Positions 21,173-29,746 are shown, counted from the first letter of the stretch. The stretch: DNA of 64,000 nucleotides from Pleomorphomonas sp. (GCA_030603685.1 JAUVXG010000001.1:1-64000), one strand, 5' to 3'. A program made the numbers and translations. The notes: a model not told the origin generated them from the sequence alone.

Positions 21173-21237
21173 AACCAGTCAGCAACCAGTTTGGACTAAA
21201 GGCCTATAATTTGCCCAACTGGTATCACAGTGATCAC
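21173..21237. promoter_or_regulatory. candidate GntR (NagR/DasR-like) operator region
   Basis: AACCAGT at 21173-21179 and 21184-21190, inverted AACTGGT at 21217-21223, palindrome GTGATCAC at 21230-21237; lies between gntR stop and nanE-nanK start. Confidence 0.4.
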
Positions 21238-21239
21238 AT

Positions 21240-22007
21240 TCAATCCTGAGCGCGCAGCTCAACCAAAAAGTCGTAGCGCTCCCCGCAATAATAGGTGCGC
21301 GTGAACTCCACGGGGGTGCCGTCGGCCGTGAAGCAGCGACGCTCGGCAACCAGCAACGGCGCGCCGATCTCCAGGTGGAGCAGGCGCCCGTCCTCCATAC
21401 CAGCCACGGCGGCGCGCAGCCGCTGCAAGGCCCTGACAGGCCGACGGTTTCGCTCGGCCAGCACGTCGTAGAGCGAACCCGTGACCACCTCCGGGTCGTC
21501 CAGCACGTCGGCCGGCACCACGGCGTGTTCGATGGCCATCGGCATGCCATCGCCGGTTCTGAGGCGCTTCAGGCGGCAGACGCGGGCACCCACCGACAGA
21601 TGAAGCGCCATGATCTCGGCCGGCGAGGCGGGACCGACTTCCCGGCTGATCCATGTCATACCCGGTTCGATGCCGCGCGAGCGCATGTCCTCGGAAAAGG
21701 ACGTGAGGGCGGACAGCGGCTTCTCGACTCTCTCGGCCACGGCGGTACGCGCGCCGTGGCGGCGAATCAGCACGCCGTCGCCGACCAGCGTCTCTATGGC
21801 CTTTCGCACCGACGTGCGGGAGACGTCGATCGCCTCCGCGAAGTCTCGTTCCCCAGGGAGAACGTCGCCAGTCCCGAGCACCCCTTCGGTAATCGCCTGT
21901 CTGAGCGCCGACGCGAGGTCACGATAGATGACGCCACTCGAATGCCGGTCGAGAGCGCCGCGAAGAAACTGGATAAGGGGCGTTTGGCTGAGCGCGAAGT
22001 CGGACAT
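21240..22007 (-). CDS. GntR family transcriptional regulator with UTRA domain
   Basis: YRDLASALRQAITEGVLGTGDVLPGERDFAEAIDVSRTSVRKAIETLVGDGVLIRRHGARTAVAERV wHTH; UTRA-like C-terminus. Confidence 0.93.
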   Translation of the reverse strand: MSDFALSQTPLIQFLRGALDRHSSGVIYRDLASALRQAITEGVLGTGDVLPGERDFAEAIDVSRTSVRKAIETLVGDGVLIRRHGARTAVAERVEKPLSALTSFSEDMRSRGIEPGMTWISREVGPASPAEIMALHLSVGARVCRLKRLRTGDGMPMAIEHAVVPADVLDDPEVVTGSLYDVLAERNRRPVRALQRLRAAVAGMEDGRLLHLEIGAPLLVAERRCFTADGTPVEFTRTYYCGERYDFLVELRAQD

Positions 22008-22157
22008 TGGCCTGCGGAGCGATCGTGAGTTGTGCGTCCGATGTATCAGGTCGGGTCCGAAAGAGAAACACGGCGAGAGGTCATGATGGCGGCGCGTTCC
22101 CGCCCAATAATCGCCACGGGCTCCCGGCACGATCCGGAACCATGCAAAGTGGAAATT

Positions 22158-22243
22158 TGGTGCCCCAGGCCGGACTCGAACCAGCACGTTCTCGCGAACA
22201 ACAGATTTTGAGTCTGCCGCGTCTACCATTTCGCCACTGGGGC
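22158..22243 (-). tRNA. tRNA-Leu (anticodon CAA), CCA encoded
   Basis: Reverse complement GCCCCAGTGGCGAAATGGTAGACGCGGCAGACTCAAAATCTGTTGTTCGCGAGAACGTGCTGGTTCGAGTCCGGCCTGGGGCACCA: 7-bp acceptor GCCCCAG/CTGGGGC, anticodon loop CTCAAAA, long variable arm, T-loop GGTTCGAGTCC. Confidence 0.96.
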
Positions 22244-22397
22244 AGCGGAGGCGGAATATAGCCGTCGGCGTTCAGCCGTCAACGGTCGATCGGAAAAAGA
22301 TCGCTTCCGAAAGAGCTTTGTAGGCTAAGCGCCGTGCTTAACAAGGCGGAAAGGTCCCGCGCTTACTGTAGTCATCTCACTTGCCAGGAATCCCATC

Positions 22398-22928
22398 ATG
22401 CCCATGCGTTCGCCCCCAGCCTCTCCGTCCGCCACATCCGGCGGCGCCCAGGCGGTCTTGGGCGGCCGTCGCCTCGTCGGGCACCTCATGGGACGGCGCA
22501 CCGTGACCCAGTCGATCATTGGCGAAAGCGACGACCCGACGTCGGACGAAACCCGTCCGGTGGCTCTCGTCGTTGACGACAGCCCGATCGCCCGCATGTT
22601 GATCGCGAGCATCCTGGAGTCCTTCGAGGTCGATGTGTACGAAGCGGGCGGCAGCGCCGAGGCGCAATCGGTCGTCGCCACCTGCCGGCCGGATGTCGTG
22701 ATCGTCGACTGGACGTTGCGCTCGGAAACCGCGACCGACGTCCTCGACGCGCTTGAGACCCGCTTTAGCGGCGAACTGCCGCCGGTTGTCATGATCAGCG
22801 CCTCGGCGCGCATGCCGACCGAGCTTCGCGCCACCGCGACGCTTCGCAAACCCTTCACGCCGCGCGAACTCTACGCGGCGCTCGCCGCTGCCTTCTCGAG
22901 CAAGGGAAGCGGCGCCGCCGAGGCCTGA
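22398..22928 (+). CDS. stand-alone response regulator receiver domain protein
   Basis: VALVVDDSPIARMLIASILESFEVDVYEAGG...DVVIVDWTLRS...VVMISASA...ATLRKPFTPRELYAAL; about 55-residue N-terminal extension. Confidence 0.87.
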   Translation: MPMRSPPASPSATSGGAQAVLGGRRLVGHLMGRRTVTQSIIGESDDPTSDETRPVALVVDDSPIARMLIASILESFEVDVYEAGGSAEAQSVVATCRPDVVIVDWTLRSETATDVLDALETRFSGELPPVVMISASARMPTELRATATLRKPFTPRELYAALAAAFSSKGSGAAEA

Positions 22929-22952
22929 GCGGATCCGGCAGCGCCCTTGTCA

Positions 22953-23552
22953 TCACCTGATGGTCAGACCGACCGACGGCGCAAAGCCGCTTGTGGCGCC
23001 CATCAGCGTGCCACCGGCGGCGACAACAGGCGGATGGGCCAGGATCAGGCACCAGAACACCTTGTACTTGGAGTTCGGGTTGTAGGCGGTAGCGATGCCC
23101 ATCAGACTCATGTCCGGGTCCTTCATGCCGCGATCATGCGGCGGCGATTGTCGCCATCCCGAAAACGCCTCGGCCAACGTGTGATAGCCCGCCGCGACGT
23201 TTTCGCCGGCGTTGGAGAAGGGATAGCCATAGCCCTTGAGGCGAGTGCCGAGCAGGGAATGGCCGTCCACGTCGTGGCCCATCTTGTCGGCGGCCGCCAT
23301 CTTCCTCGCATAGTCCTCGGCGATTCGGTTGAGACGCGGATCAAGCGTCAAAGGCGCGATGCCCGATTGCGCACGATACTGATTGAGCATGGTCAGCGCC
23401 TTGGTCTCGTCGACCCGGGCCGTCGGCGAGGCAAGGTCCTCGTAGAAGGTCGGCTTGGGTGGCGGTGGCGGTGCGCTCTGGCAGGCGGCAAGAAACAATG
23501 CCGCGCAAAGCGGCAGGAAGGCGAAGGCGCGTCCGGACACGGGAATCTCCAT
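22953..23552 (-). CDS. CAP/SCP domain lipoprotein
   Basis: Lipobox LAAC; ALTMLNQYRAQSGIAPLTLDPRLNRIAEDYARKMAAADKMGHDVDGHSLLGTRLKGYGYPFSNAGENVAAGY. Confidence 0.9.
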   Translation of the reverse strand: MEIPVSGRAFAFLPLCAALFLAACQSAPPPPPKPTFYEDLASPTARVDETKALTMLNQYRAQSGIAPLTLDPRLNRIAEDYARKMAAADKMGHDVDGHSLLGTRLKGYGYPFSNAGENVAAGYHTLAEAFSGWRQSPPHDRGMKDPDMSLMGIATAYNPNSKYKVFWCLILAHPPVVAAGGTLMGATSGFAPSVGLTIR

Positions 23553-23727
23553 GAAGGCTCGATCGGCAAACCGATCGGCAGGTGGATTTGCCAGCAAGAA
23601 CACGAACGGATGGTTAAATTTCGGCAAGCCTCGGACATCGCGCAAGAGGCTGAATGGCTCTCGCCTTCGCCGTTGCCGGCATGCTAGGCTGACATTTCTC
23701 CGCAATTGTCCGTAGAGAGGTCAACCC

Positions 23728-24894
23728 TTGTCCGCCCTTGAAGAGATTGCCGCCATCGCCGGCGAAGCCGTGCTCTGGCGTCGCGATCTGCATCGCCGTC
23801 CCGAACTGCTCTACGCTCTCGACGAGACCTCCGCCTTTGTTGCCGGAAAGCTCGGCGAGTTCGGCCTCGACGAGGTCGTGACCGGCGTCGGAGGCTGCGG
23901 GGTCGTCGGCGTGCTCCGGGGGCGGCCGGGCAACCGGGCCGTGGCGCTGCGCGCCGACATGGACGCCTTGCCGATCGAGGAAATCACTGGGACTCCCTGG
24001 GCCTCCCAGACGCCCGGGACCATGCATGCCTGCGGCCACGACGGCCATACGGCGACGCTCCTGGCCGCCGCCCGCCATCTCGCGGCTGATCGCGATTTTG
24101 CCGGCACCGTCGTTTTCGTGTTCCAACCGGCCGAAGAGGGTGGCGCCGGAGCCCGGGCGATGATCGAGGATGGCCTGTTCCAACGGTTCCCAGTGGACGA
24201 GATCTACGGAACCCACAACCTGCCGGGACTGCCGGTGGGCCGCTTCGCCGTACGCCCCGGCGCCATCATGGCCTCCACCGACCGCTTCTACATCGATATC
24301 CTCGGCCGGGGCGGACACGCCGCCCGCCCGCACGAGACCATCGACCCCATTCTGGTGGGCGCCCAGATGGTCACGGCCCTCCAGTCGATCGTGGCGCGCA
24401 ACACCGATCCGCTCGCCTCGGGCGTCGTCTCGGTGACGACGTTCCATGCCGGCAACACCGACAACGTCATTCCGCAGACCGCTCGCCTGTCGGGAACGGT
24501 CCGCGCGCTTGATGAAAAGGTTCGCGCGGACCTCGAGGCGTCGGTCGGCCGCATCGCAACGGCCGTCGCTTCGACGTTCGGCGCCGAAGCACGTGTCGCC
24601 TACGAGCGCGGTTATCCGGTGACCGTGAACCACGTGGTGCCCGCGGGACGGGTTGGCGATGTCGTCGAAGGCCTGTTCGGCAGCAAGGCCGTCAATCGGA
24701 CCGGGACGCCGTTGATGGCGGCGGAAGACTTCTCCTACTACCTCGAGCGCGTACCCGGCGCCTACTTCTTCATGGGTAACGGTCCTTCGGCCGGCCTTCA
24801 CCACCCCGCCTACGATTTCGCGGACGACGCCATCGCCCCGGGCGCTGCCGTCTGGGCCGCCCTGGCCAAGGCAAGCCTTGCCGCCGCTACGTGA
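23728..24894 (+). CDS. M20 family amidohydrolase (hippurate hydrolase-like)
   Basis: LRADMDALPIEE, MHACGHDGHTATLLAAARHLA, FQPAEEGGAGARAMIEDGLF. Confidence 0.94.
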   Translation: MSALEEIAAIAGEAVLWRRDLHRRPELLYALDETSAFVAGKLGEFGLDEVVTGVGGCGVVGVLRGRPGNRAVALRADMDALPIEEITGTPWASQTPGTMHACGHDGHTATLLAAARHLAADRDFAGTVVFVFQPAEEGGAGARAMIEDGLFQRFPVDEIYGTHNLPGLPVGRFAVRPGAIMASTDRFYIDILGRGGHAARPHETIDPILVGAQMVTALQSIVARNTDPLASGVVSVTTFHAGNTDNVIPQTARLSGTVRALDEKVRADLEASVGRIATAVASTFGAEARVAYERGYPVTVNHVVPAGRVGDVVEGLFGSKAVNRTGTPLMAAEDFSYYLERVPGAYFFMGNGPSAGLHHPAYDFADDAIAPGAAVWAALAKASLAAAT

Positions 24895-24971
24895 TCCGAT
24901 CACCGCTTAATGCTTTGGGAACGACCGCCTTCTAGGCTGTCCGAGCGGTCGATGCGGACCGCCCGGAGGGC

Positions 24972-25484
24972 ATGATGCTCCGTCTCCTGTGGTTGGTATT
25001 GGCGGCAACGGTGGTGATCGGCTTCTTCGCACCGGAGCTGCAGCGATTTGCAACTCTGCCGGAAGCCAAGGACACTCCCGCGCCGGCGGCCAAACCGAAG
25101 CCCGCCCTCCCGTTCGGCAGGGTCGAGATCGCCGCCGACGGTCGTGGCCACTTCGTCTTTACCGGTCGCGTCAACGGCCGGTCGCTCTCCATGCTGGCCG
25201 ACACCGGCGCGACCCTTGTGGCCCTGCGCGCGTCCGACGCCCGAACCGCCGGCCTGATCGTTCTTCCCGGCGATTACACGGCAAAGGTTTCAACCGCCGG
25301 CGGCGTTGCCGAGGCCGCCCGTGTCCGCCTTCGCGAGATCGAAGTCGGCGATATCAGGGTGAGTGATGTCGATGCCTTGGTCCTGTCCGATGAGCAACTC
25401 GCCACCAATCTCTTGGGAATGAGCTTCCTCAGCCGCCTCAAGGCCTTCTCCATCGAGAACGGACGCCTTGTCCTCAGCCAGTAA
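24972..25484 (+). CDS. TIGR02281-type clan AA retropepsin-like aspartic protease
   Basis: GHFVFTGRVNGRSLSMLADTGATLVALRASDARTAGL ... VSTAGGVAEAARVRLREIEVGDI ... NLLGMSFLSRL. Confidence 0.88.
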   Translation: MMLRLLWLVLAATVVIGFFAPELQRFATLPEAKDTPAPAAKPKPALPFGRVEIAADGRGHFVFTGRVNGRSLSMLADTGATLVALRASDARTAGLIVLPGDYTAKVSTAGGVAEAARVRLREIEVGDIRVSDVDALVLSDEQLATNLLGMSFLSRLKAFSIENGRLVLSQ

Positions 25485-25545
25485 ACGCCTCGCCACCTTG
25501 CAGCCAAGAGGGCGCAAGACGTTCCGGCGAAGATGCGGCGGAAAC

Positions 25546-27174
25546 CTACTCGGCGGTCTTAGACTTCATCGCCGTCTGCATGCGCTCGGCCGCACCGCGC
25601 AGGGTAATCCTGACGAGAACCGTCCCGCTCTCATCCTTCTCCACGCCAGAGAGCTGGCCGTCGACGCGGGCTACGGCGGCCTTGAGGGCGGCGAGCGCCA
25701 GGTTGCTGTCGGCCGCGCAAGCCCCCTTGGCCCCAGCGGCGGCGCGCACCTGCACCTGCAGGCCGGCGGTCTCGAAGTCGATGCCCCTCAGGTCGATCTT
25801 CATGTCGACCGGCAGGGTGCCAAGCTCCGTGTAGGCGGCAAAGGCGGCAAAGCGTACCACGGACCGAAGGTTGTCCTTGCCGCCGGCAAGCTCCGGATCC
25901 TCGCCCTCGACCTCGAAGAGCTGCACGGCCCCGGCTTCCTTGGCCGCATCGAGCCATTCGCGCACGAAGTCGGCGACCTGCACGTGCTCGCGCCCCTTCT
26001 TACCGCCTCCCATCAACGCGAGGCAGGCTTCCAGCATCTGCTTGTACTCGAAGACCCGCACGGTGGATCGGGTAACCTCGTCCATGCCGGACTTGAGCGC
26101 GGCCTCCGCCGCGATGCGTGCGCCGTATATCGCGCTGATGTCGACGCCGACCAGAACGTTGACCGGCGCCCGCGTTTCCGCGCCAAGCACCAGTGAAGCC
26201 ATCAGCGCCTGCTTCGGCCCGTTCGGCGTCGGAAACTCCACGGCCCGGATACCGCTCTTGTAGGTGTCGACGTAGGCCTTCAGGCCGAGACGCGCCCCAC
26301 TCGTCACGTCGCGGAGCATCAGCGGAGACACCTCGTTGGTTCGCAGAATGTCACGGCCGAACAGACGGGCGCAGGATGGATTGGCGAAGAAGGGGTGGCC
26401 GTCGGTGTTGATCTGCAACACCGCGAAGGGGGAGGACTCGATGATGGTATCGGCGACCATGACGCGCGTCCGCCAAACGTCCGCCAGCATCGAACGAAGA
26501 CACTCGAAGGCGAAGGTCAGCTTGCCGACCTCGCCGCCCCAAGACCGAAGCGGTTGGCCGCGATCGGCTGAGGCGGGATCGTGCAGCATGGCCTCGACGC
26601 CCGCCCGAACCCGACGCAAAGGCCACCACACCATCATCAACATGACAAGCTCGGTGACGCCGGCCGCCGCCATTCCGCCCCCGAGCGCAATCGTGACAGC
26701 CCGTTCGTCGCGGACCGTCTCGAGGCTGGTGATCTCCCCGACGTCCACTCTCAGGAAGATGTGAAAGGGTGTCTGCGATGCCTCCGGCGGATAGTAGAAG
26801 TCGGCCTTGGCGCTTCCGGCCGGGCGGAACACGGTACGCCCCGTGCGCATGACGGCGTTGAAACTCGCCTCGACGCGCTCACCGAACACCTGTTGTTCAT
26901 GCCCGGAGCCATCGTAGAGCCCGCCGCCACGAATGGCGCCGATCACCACCAACCGCTCGGCGACTCGGGTGATCTCGTCGGCCTTGCTCTGGAAGCGAGG
27001 ATCGATTGCCGCGGACAGGATCTTGCCCACATCAGCATAGCGTCGTTCGAGATACCGTTCGTCGTCGTGGTCGCGCACGACGCTGGTAATCGAGAGAAGA
27101 GCGGCGACCACCGCGCCGAACGCCAGTATCGACGGCCTGAGGATCGTGGAGATGTGGAAAGCCGCTGATGCCAC
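25546..27174 (-). CDS. membrane-anchored PAS-domain sensor with degenerate histidine-kinase-like C-terminus
   Basis: Two TM segments flank an extracytoplasmic region; PAS (MVADTIIESSPFAVLQINTDGHPFFANPSCARLFGRDI); C-terminal DNLRSVVRFAAFAAYTEL ... LALAALKAAVARVDGQLSGVEKDESGTVLVRITL resembles an HATPase without a recognisable H box or G boxes. Confidence 0.7.
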   Translation of the reverse strand: MASAAFHISTILRPSILAFGAVVAALLSITSVVRDHDDERYLERRYADVGKILSAAIDPRFQSKADEITRVAERLVVIGAIRGGGLYDGSGHEQQVFGERVEASFNAVMRTGRTVFRPAGSAKADFYYPPEASQTPFHIFLRVDVGEITSLETVRDERAVTIALGGGMAAAGVTELVMLMMVWWPLRRVRAGVEAMLHDPASADRGQPLRSWGGEVGKLTFAFECLRSMLADVWRTRVMVADTIIESSPFAVLQINTDGHPFFANPSCARLFGRDILRTNEVSPLMLRDVTSGARLGLKAYVDTYKSGIRAVEFPTPNGPKQALMASLVLGAETRAPVNVLVGVDISAIYGARIAAEAALKSGMDEVTRSTVRVFEYKQMLEACLALMGGGKKGREHVQVADFVREWLDAAKEAGAVQLFEVEGEDPELAGGKDNLRSVVRFAAFAAYTELGTLPVDMKIDLRGIDFETAGLQVQVRAAAGAKGACAADSNLALAALKAAVARVDGQLSGVEKDESGTVLVRITLRGAAERMQTAMKSKTAE

Positions 27175-27300
27175 AGGATGTGTTCTCTCGAGGAAAGGCT
27201 CCAGACCGCAGTTTCTCGATCCTACCAGCCCCGTGTTGCCGGCTCGTTAACTGCCATATCGCCGGCAGTTGCTGGTTAAAGCTGCCACGGCAAGCGACGC

Positions 27301-27888
27301 CTAACCGGTAAAGGTGATCTTGTTCCCCTGGCGTGGCTTCAGAAAGAACACGTGCTCGAGATTATAGACGGTACTGCCGGTGATGCTCTTCATGACGTTG
27401 GCAAAGGGCGAGGTGAAGGCGTAGGTGACCCGCCCCACGACGACCTCGTCGCCGACCGTCGCAATGGTACCGGGAACCGCGAGCCCGGCGGGCGGGGCCA
27501 CATTGACCGTCGCGGCCGTATCGTGGCGCGCCCTGGACCACGCGACCTTCTGTCCCGACGAGGTAATGTCGACAACGACCAGCACGACCTTCGCCGCCGA
27601 GGCGTCGTAGGGCTCGATAATGGCCGTTGTCGCGTCGAATATGTTGTTCATCATCGCCGAGCTGATCGAGCTCTGCTGGGCGACGAGATCGGATATGGTG
27701 CTGGCCGCCCGGCTGACCTTGCGATCGACGATCAGCGCCGTCGTCACCTCACCACAACCGGCATAGATGATCAGCATCAGCGGCAGGATCAGCGCGAACT
27801 CCACCGCCGACACGCCCCGTCGCTCGACCGCGAAGCGCCCGACGAGCCGACCGAGCCGCACCCCGAGCTGCCCGAACCGCACTACCAT
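27301..27888 (-). CDS. TadE/TadG-like pilus assembly protein
   Basis: ERRGVSAVEFALILPLMLIIYAGCGEVTTALIVDRKVSRAASTISDLVAQ. Confidence 0.88.
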   Translation of the reverse strand: MVVRFGQLGVRLGRLVGRFAVERRGVSAVEFALILPLMLIIYAGCGEVTTALIVDRKVSRAASTISDLVAQQSSISSAMMNNIFDATTAIIEPYDASAAKVVLVVVDITSSGQKVAWSRARHDTAATVNVAPPAGLAVPGTIATVGDEVVVGRVTYAFTSPFANVMKSITGSTVYNLEHVFFLKPRQGNKITFTG

Positions 27889-28502
27889 GGAAAAGGCTCC
27901 GTCTGAAAGGCGACGACGGCGCCGAGCAACTGGTCGCCGTTCGCCAGCCTCGTGCTGCTGCGCGCCAGCATGTTGAACATGACCGGCCAGGCGTAGAAGC
28001 TGCGGACCACGATGATCTCGTTCTTGTTGCCGTTGGTGTACTTCGTCGACTTGATGTTTCCATCCTCATCGAGCGGGCTGGTTGGCGCATAGGACCCGAA
28101 GCTCGAATAGGATTGCACGTCGACGTAAAGGCGCGTCTCGCAATCGACGAGGTTGACCATGCCCTCGCAGACCTTGGTCTTGAACTTGTCCTGATCAAGC
28201 GGCAGCGCCTTGGCCTCGCCCGTCCGGATCAGGCGGGAAGCCGACACGGTGGCGGTGTCGAGCAGCTGACCGACGAAGAACATCAGCGCCATTTCGAGAA
28301 TGGCGAACAGCAGCAGGAAGAACGGAATCGAGACGATTGCGAACTCCACGGCCACCGCGCCACGACGATCGGACAGGAGCGCGCGCGGCGACGCGCCATC
28401 GCCGGCCGTACCGGTGGGATGATTACGATGGAAGGGCCAGATCCTGCGCAATGAGGCTTCTCCCGCTGCGAATAGGCTCGCAAGAGCGGAGTGTGCCCCC
28501 AA
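27882..28502 (-). CDS. TadE-like pilus assembly protein
   Basis: DRRGAVAVEFAIVSIPFFLLLFAILEMALMFFVGQLLDTATVSASRLIRTGEA; start uncertain (TTG at 28502 proposed). Confidence 0.85.
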   Translation of the reverse strand: MGAHSALASLFAAGEASLRRIWPFHRNHPTGTAGDGASPRALLSDRRGAVAVEFAIVSIPFFLLLFAILEMALMFFVGQLLDTATVSASRLIRTGEAKALPLDQDKFKTKVCEGMVNLVDCETRLYVDVQSYSSFGSYAPTSPLDEDGNIKSTKYTNGNKNEIIVVRSFYAWPVMFNMLARSSTRLANGDQLLGAVVAFQTEPFPW

Positions 28503-28534
28503 ACACCTTACCAAGCAGTGTAACCGATCGTGAA

Positions 28535-29062
28535 CTATTGGCTGTTCGGCGCGGCGGGAACCGAGGCGCCCGAGGAGTTTCCGCTCGCGCCCGTCGTCGT
28601 GGCGGTCGGGGCGCCGCTGCCCGAGCCATTGTGCTGGGCAACCTGCCCGAGAATGCCGCCGAAATGTTGCGAGTCGTCGCCCGGCACGGCAGCCGGCTGG
28701 CAATCCGGCAGACAGCTCAGGGATTGTCGCTTGGCTCCCTTGTAGACGGTAACCAGGTTCTCCGTCGCGGCGAGCACGGCGAGCTGGACGTCGGTGATGG
28801 TCTCGCCCTGCTCGTCAAGAACGATGAGATTGGTCTGGCCATAGGCTCGCCCCGTGACGATCAGCGTTTGCGCATCCTGCAATGTCGCATCGGCGATCGC
28901 CGGGTTGCCGATCACGATCGTGCTCGCCGGGGCGGCAAGGCGATAGATCCGAGCCTGATCGAGCTCGACCTTCACCATGTCGGCGGCTCGACTGCTGACG
29001 GGCGCGCCGACCGATATCACCACGGCCGCAAGAAGAGCCGAACGCACGAGCCTTGAGGACAT
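28535..29062 (-). CDS. pilus assembly protein N-terminal (CpaC N-domain-like) periplasmic protein
   Basis: Signal peptide then VELDQARIYRLAAPASTIVIGNPAIADATLQDAQTLIVTGRAYGQTNLIVLDEQGETI, similar to the CpaC N-terminus in this window. Confidence 0.88.
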   Translation of the reverse strand: MSSRLVRSALLAAVVISVGAPVSSRAADMVKVELDQARIYRLAAPASTIVIGNPAIADATLQDAQTLIVTGRAYGQTNLIVLDEQGETITDVQLAVLAATENLVTVYKGAKRQSLSCLPDCQPAAVPGDDSQHFGGILGQVAQHNGSGSGAPTATTTGASGNSSGASVPAAPNSQ

Positions 29063-29310
29063 GGGACGCTCCGGTAACCATCTGTTCACCGAGATCATCC
29101 CTAGAGTTGGTAAACAAAGCGCCAACGCTATCGCACTTCTCCGCGTTTCGGACCGATGCAGCCCTACGGAGTACAGCGGCCGTTTCAAAATGGATTTGTC
29201 GTGAGCCGTCGCGAAGCAATGGAAAGAAGCCTTTTCTGGACCTCTTTGGTATTTTCCGGCTCTCGACACAAGGTAAATGAAGAGTTTTCTGCCCAGCAGT
29301 TCAGTTAACT

Positions 29311-29318
29311 TTAACCAT
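29311..29318 (+). promoter_or_regulatory. candidate CtrA-type half-site TTAACCAT upstream of flp pilin
   Basis: TTAACTTTAACCAT at 29305-29318; 154 bp upstream of pilin ATG. Confidence 0.4.
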
Positions 29319-29471
29319 CCAACGACTTCCGCCGATAGAGGCGAGTTTCTACGATCACCTTAACTCACTGGAAACAGCTGGCGGTCTAGATTGATCGCGG
29401 TTCAGACGGGTCAGGCGAAAATAGACCATCGAACCTGTGCTGTCAGATATGTGAGCTTAGGAGTACCTCAA

Positions 29472-29663
29472 ATGAAGGCTCTCGTTTCGCGTTTCCTCAA
29501 GGACGAATCCGGCGCCACCGCCATCGAATACGGCCTGATTGCCTCGCTGATCGCCGTTGCCATCATCACCGCGGCCACCACCCTCGGCAACAACATCAGC
29601 GCCACGTTCAATTCGATTGCCGATGAGATCAAGCCGAAGACCGCCGCCACCACCACCCCCTAA
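29472..29663 (+). CDS. Flp family type IVb pilin
   Basis: MKALVSRFLKDESGATAIEYGLIASLIAVAIITAATTLGNNISATFNSIADEI; classic Flp motif and processing region. Confidence 0.97.
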   Translation: MKALVSRFLKDESGATAIEYGLIASLIAVAIITAATTLGNNISATFNSIADEIKPKTAATTTP

Positions 29664-29746
29664 GCCAAGTTAGGCACGACGGTCCGGTGGATCGTCGACA
29701 GCCGCCTGAAACGATGTTTCGTGGTGGCCTTGGATATCGGGATCCC

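Noticed and set aside
22008-22229. N-terminal extension of the GntR ORF (MVDAADSKSVVRENVLVRVRPGAP...)
   Set aside because: This stretch is translation through tRNA-Leu(CAA); the real start is at 22007.
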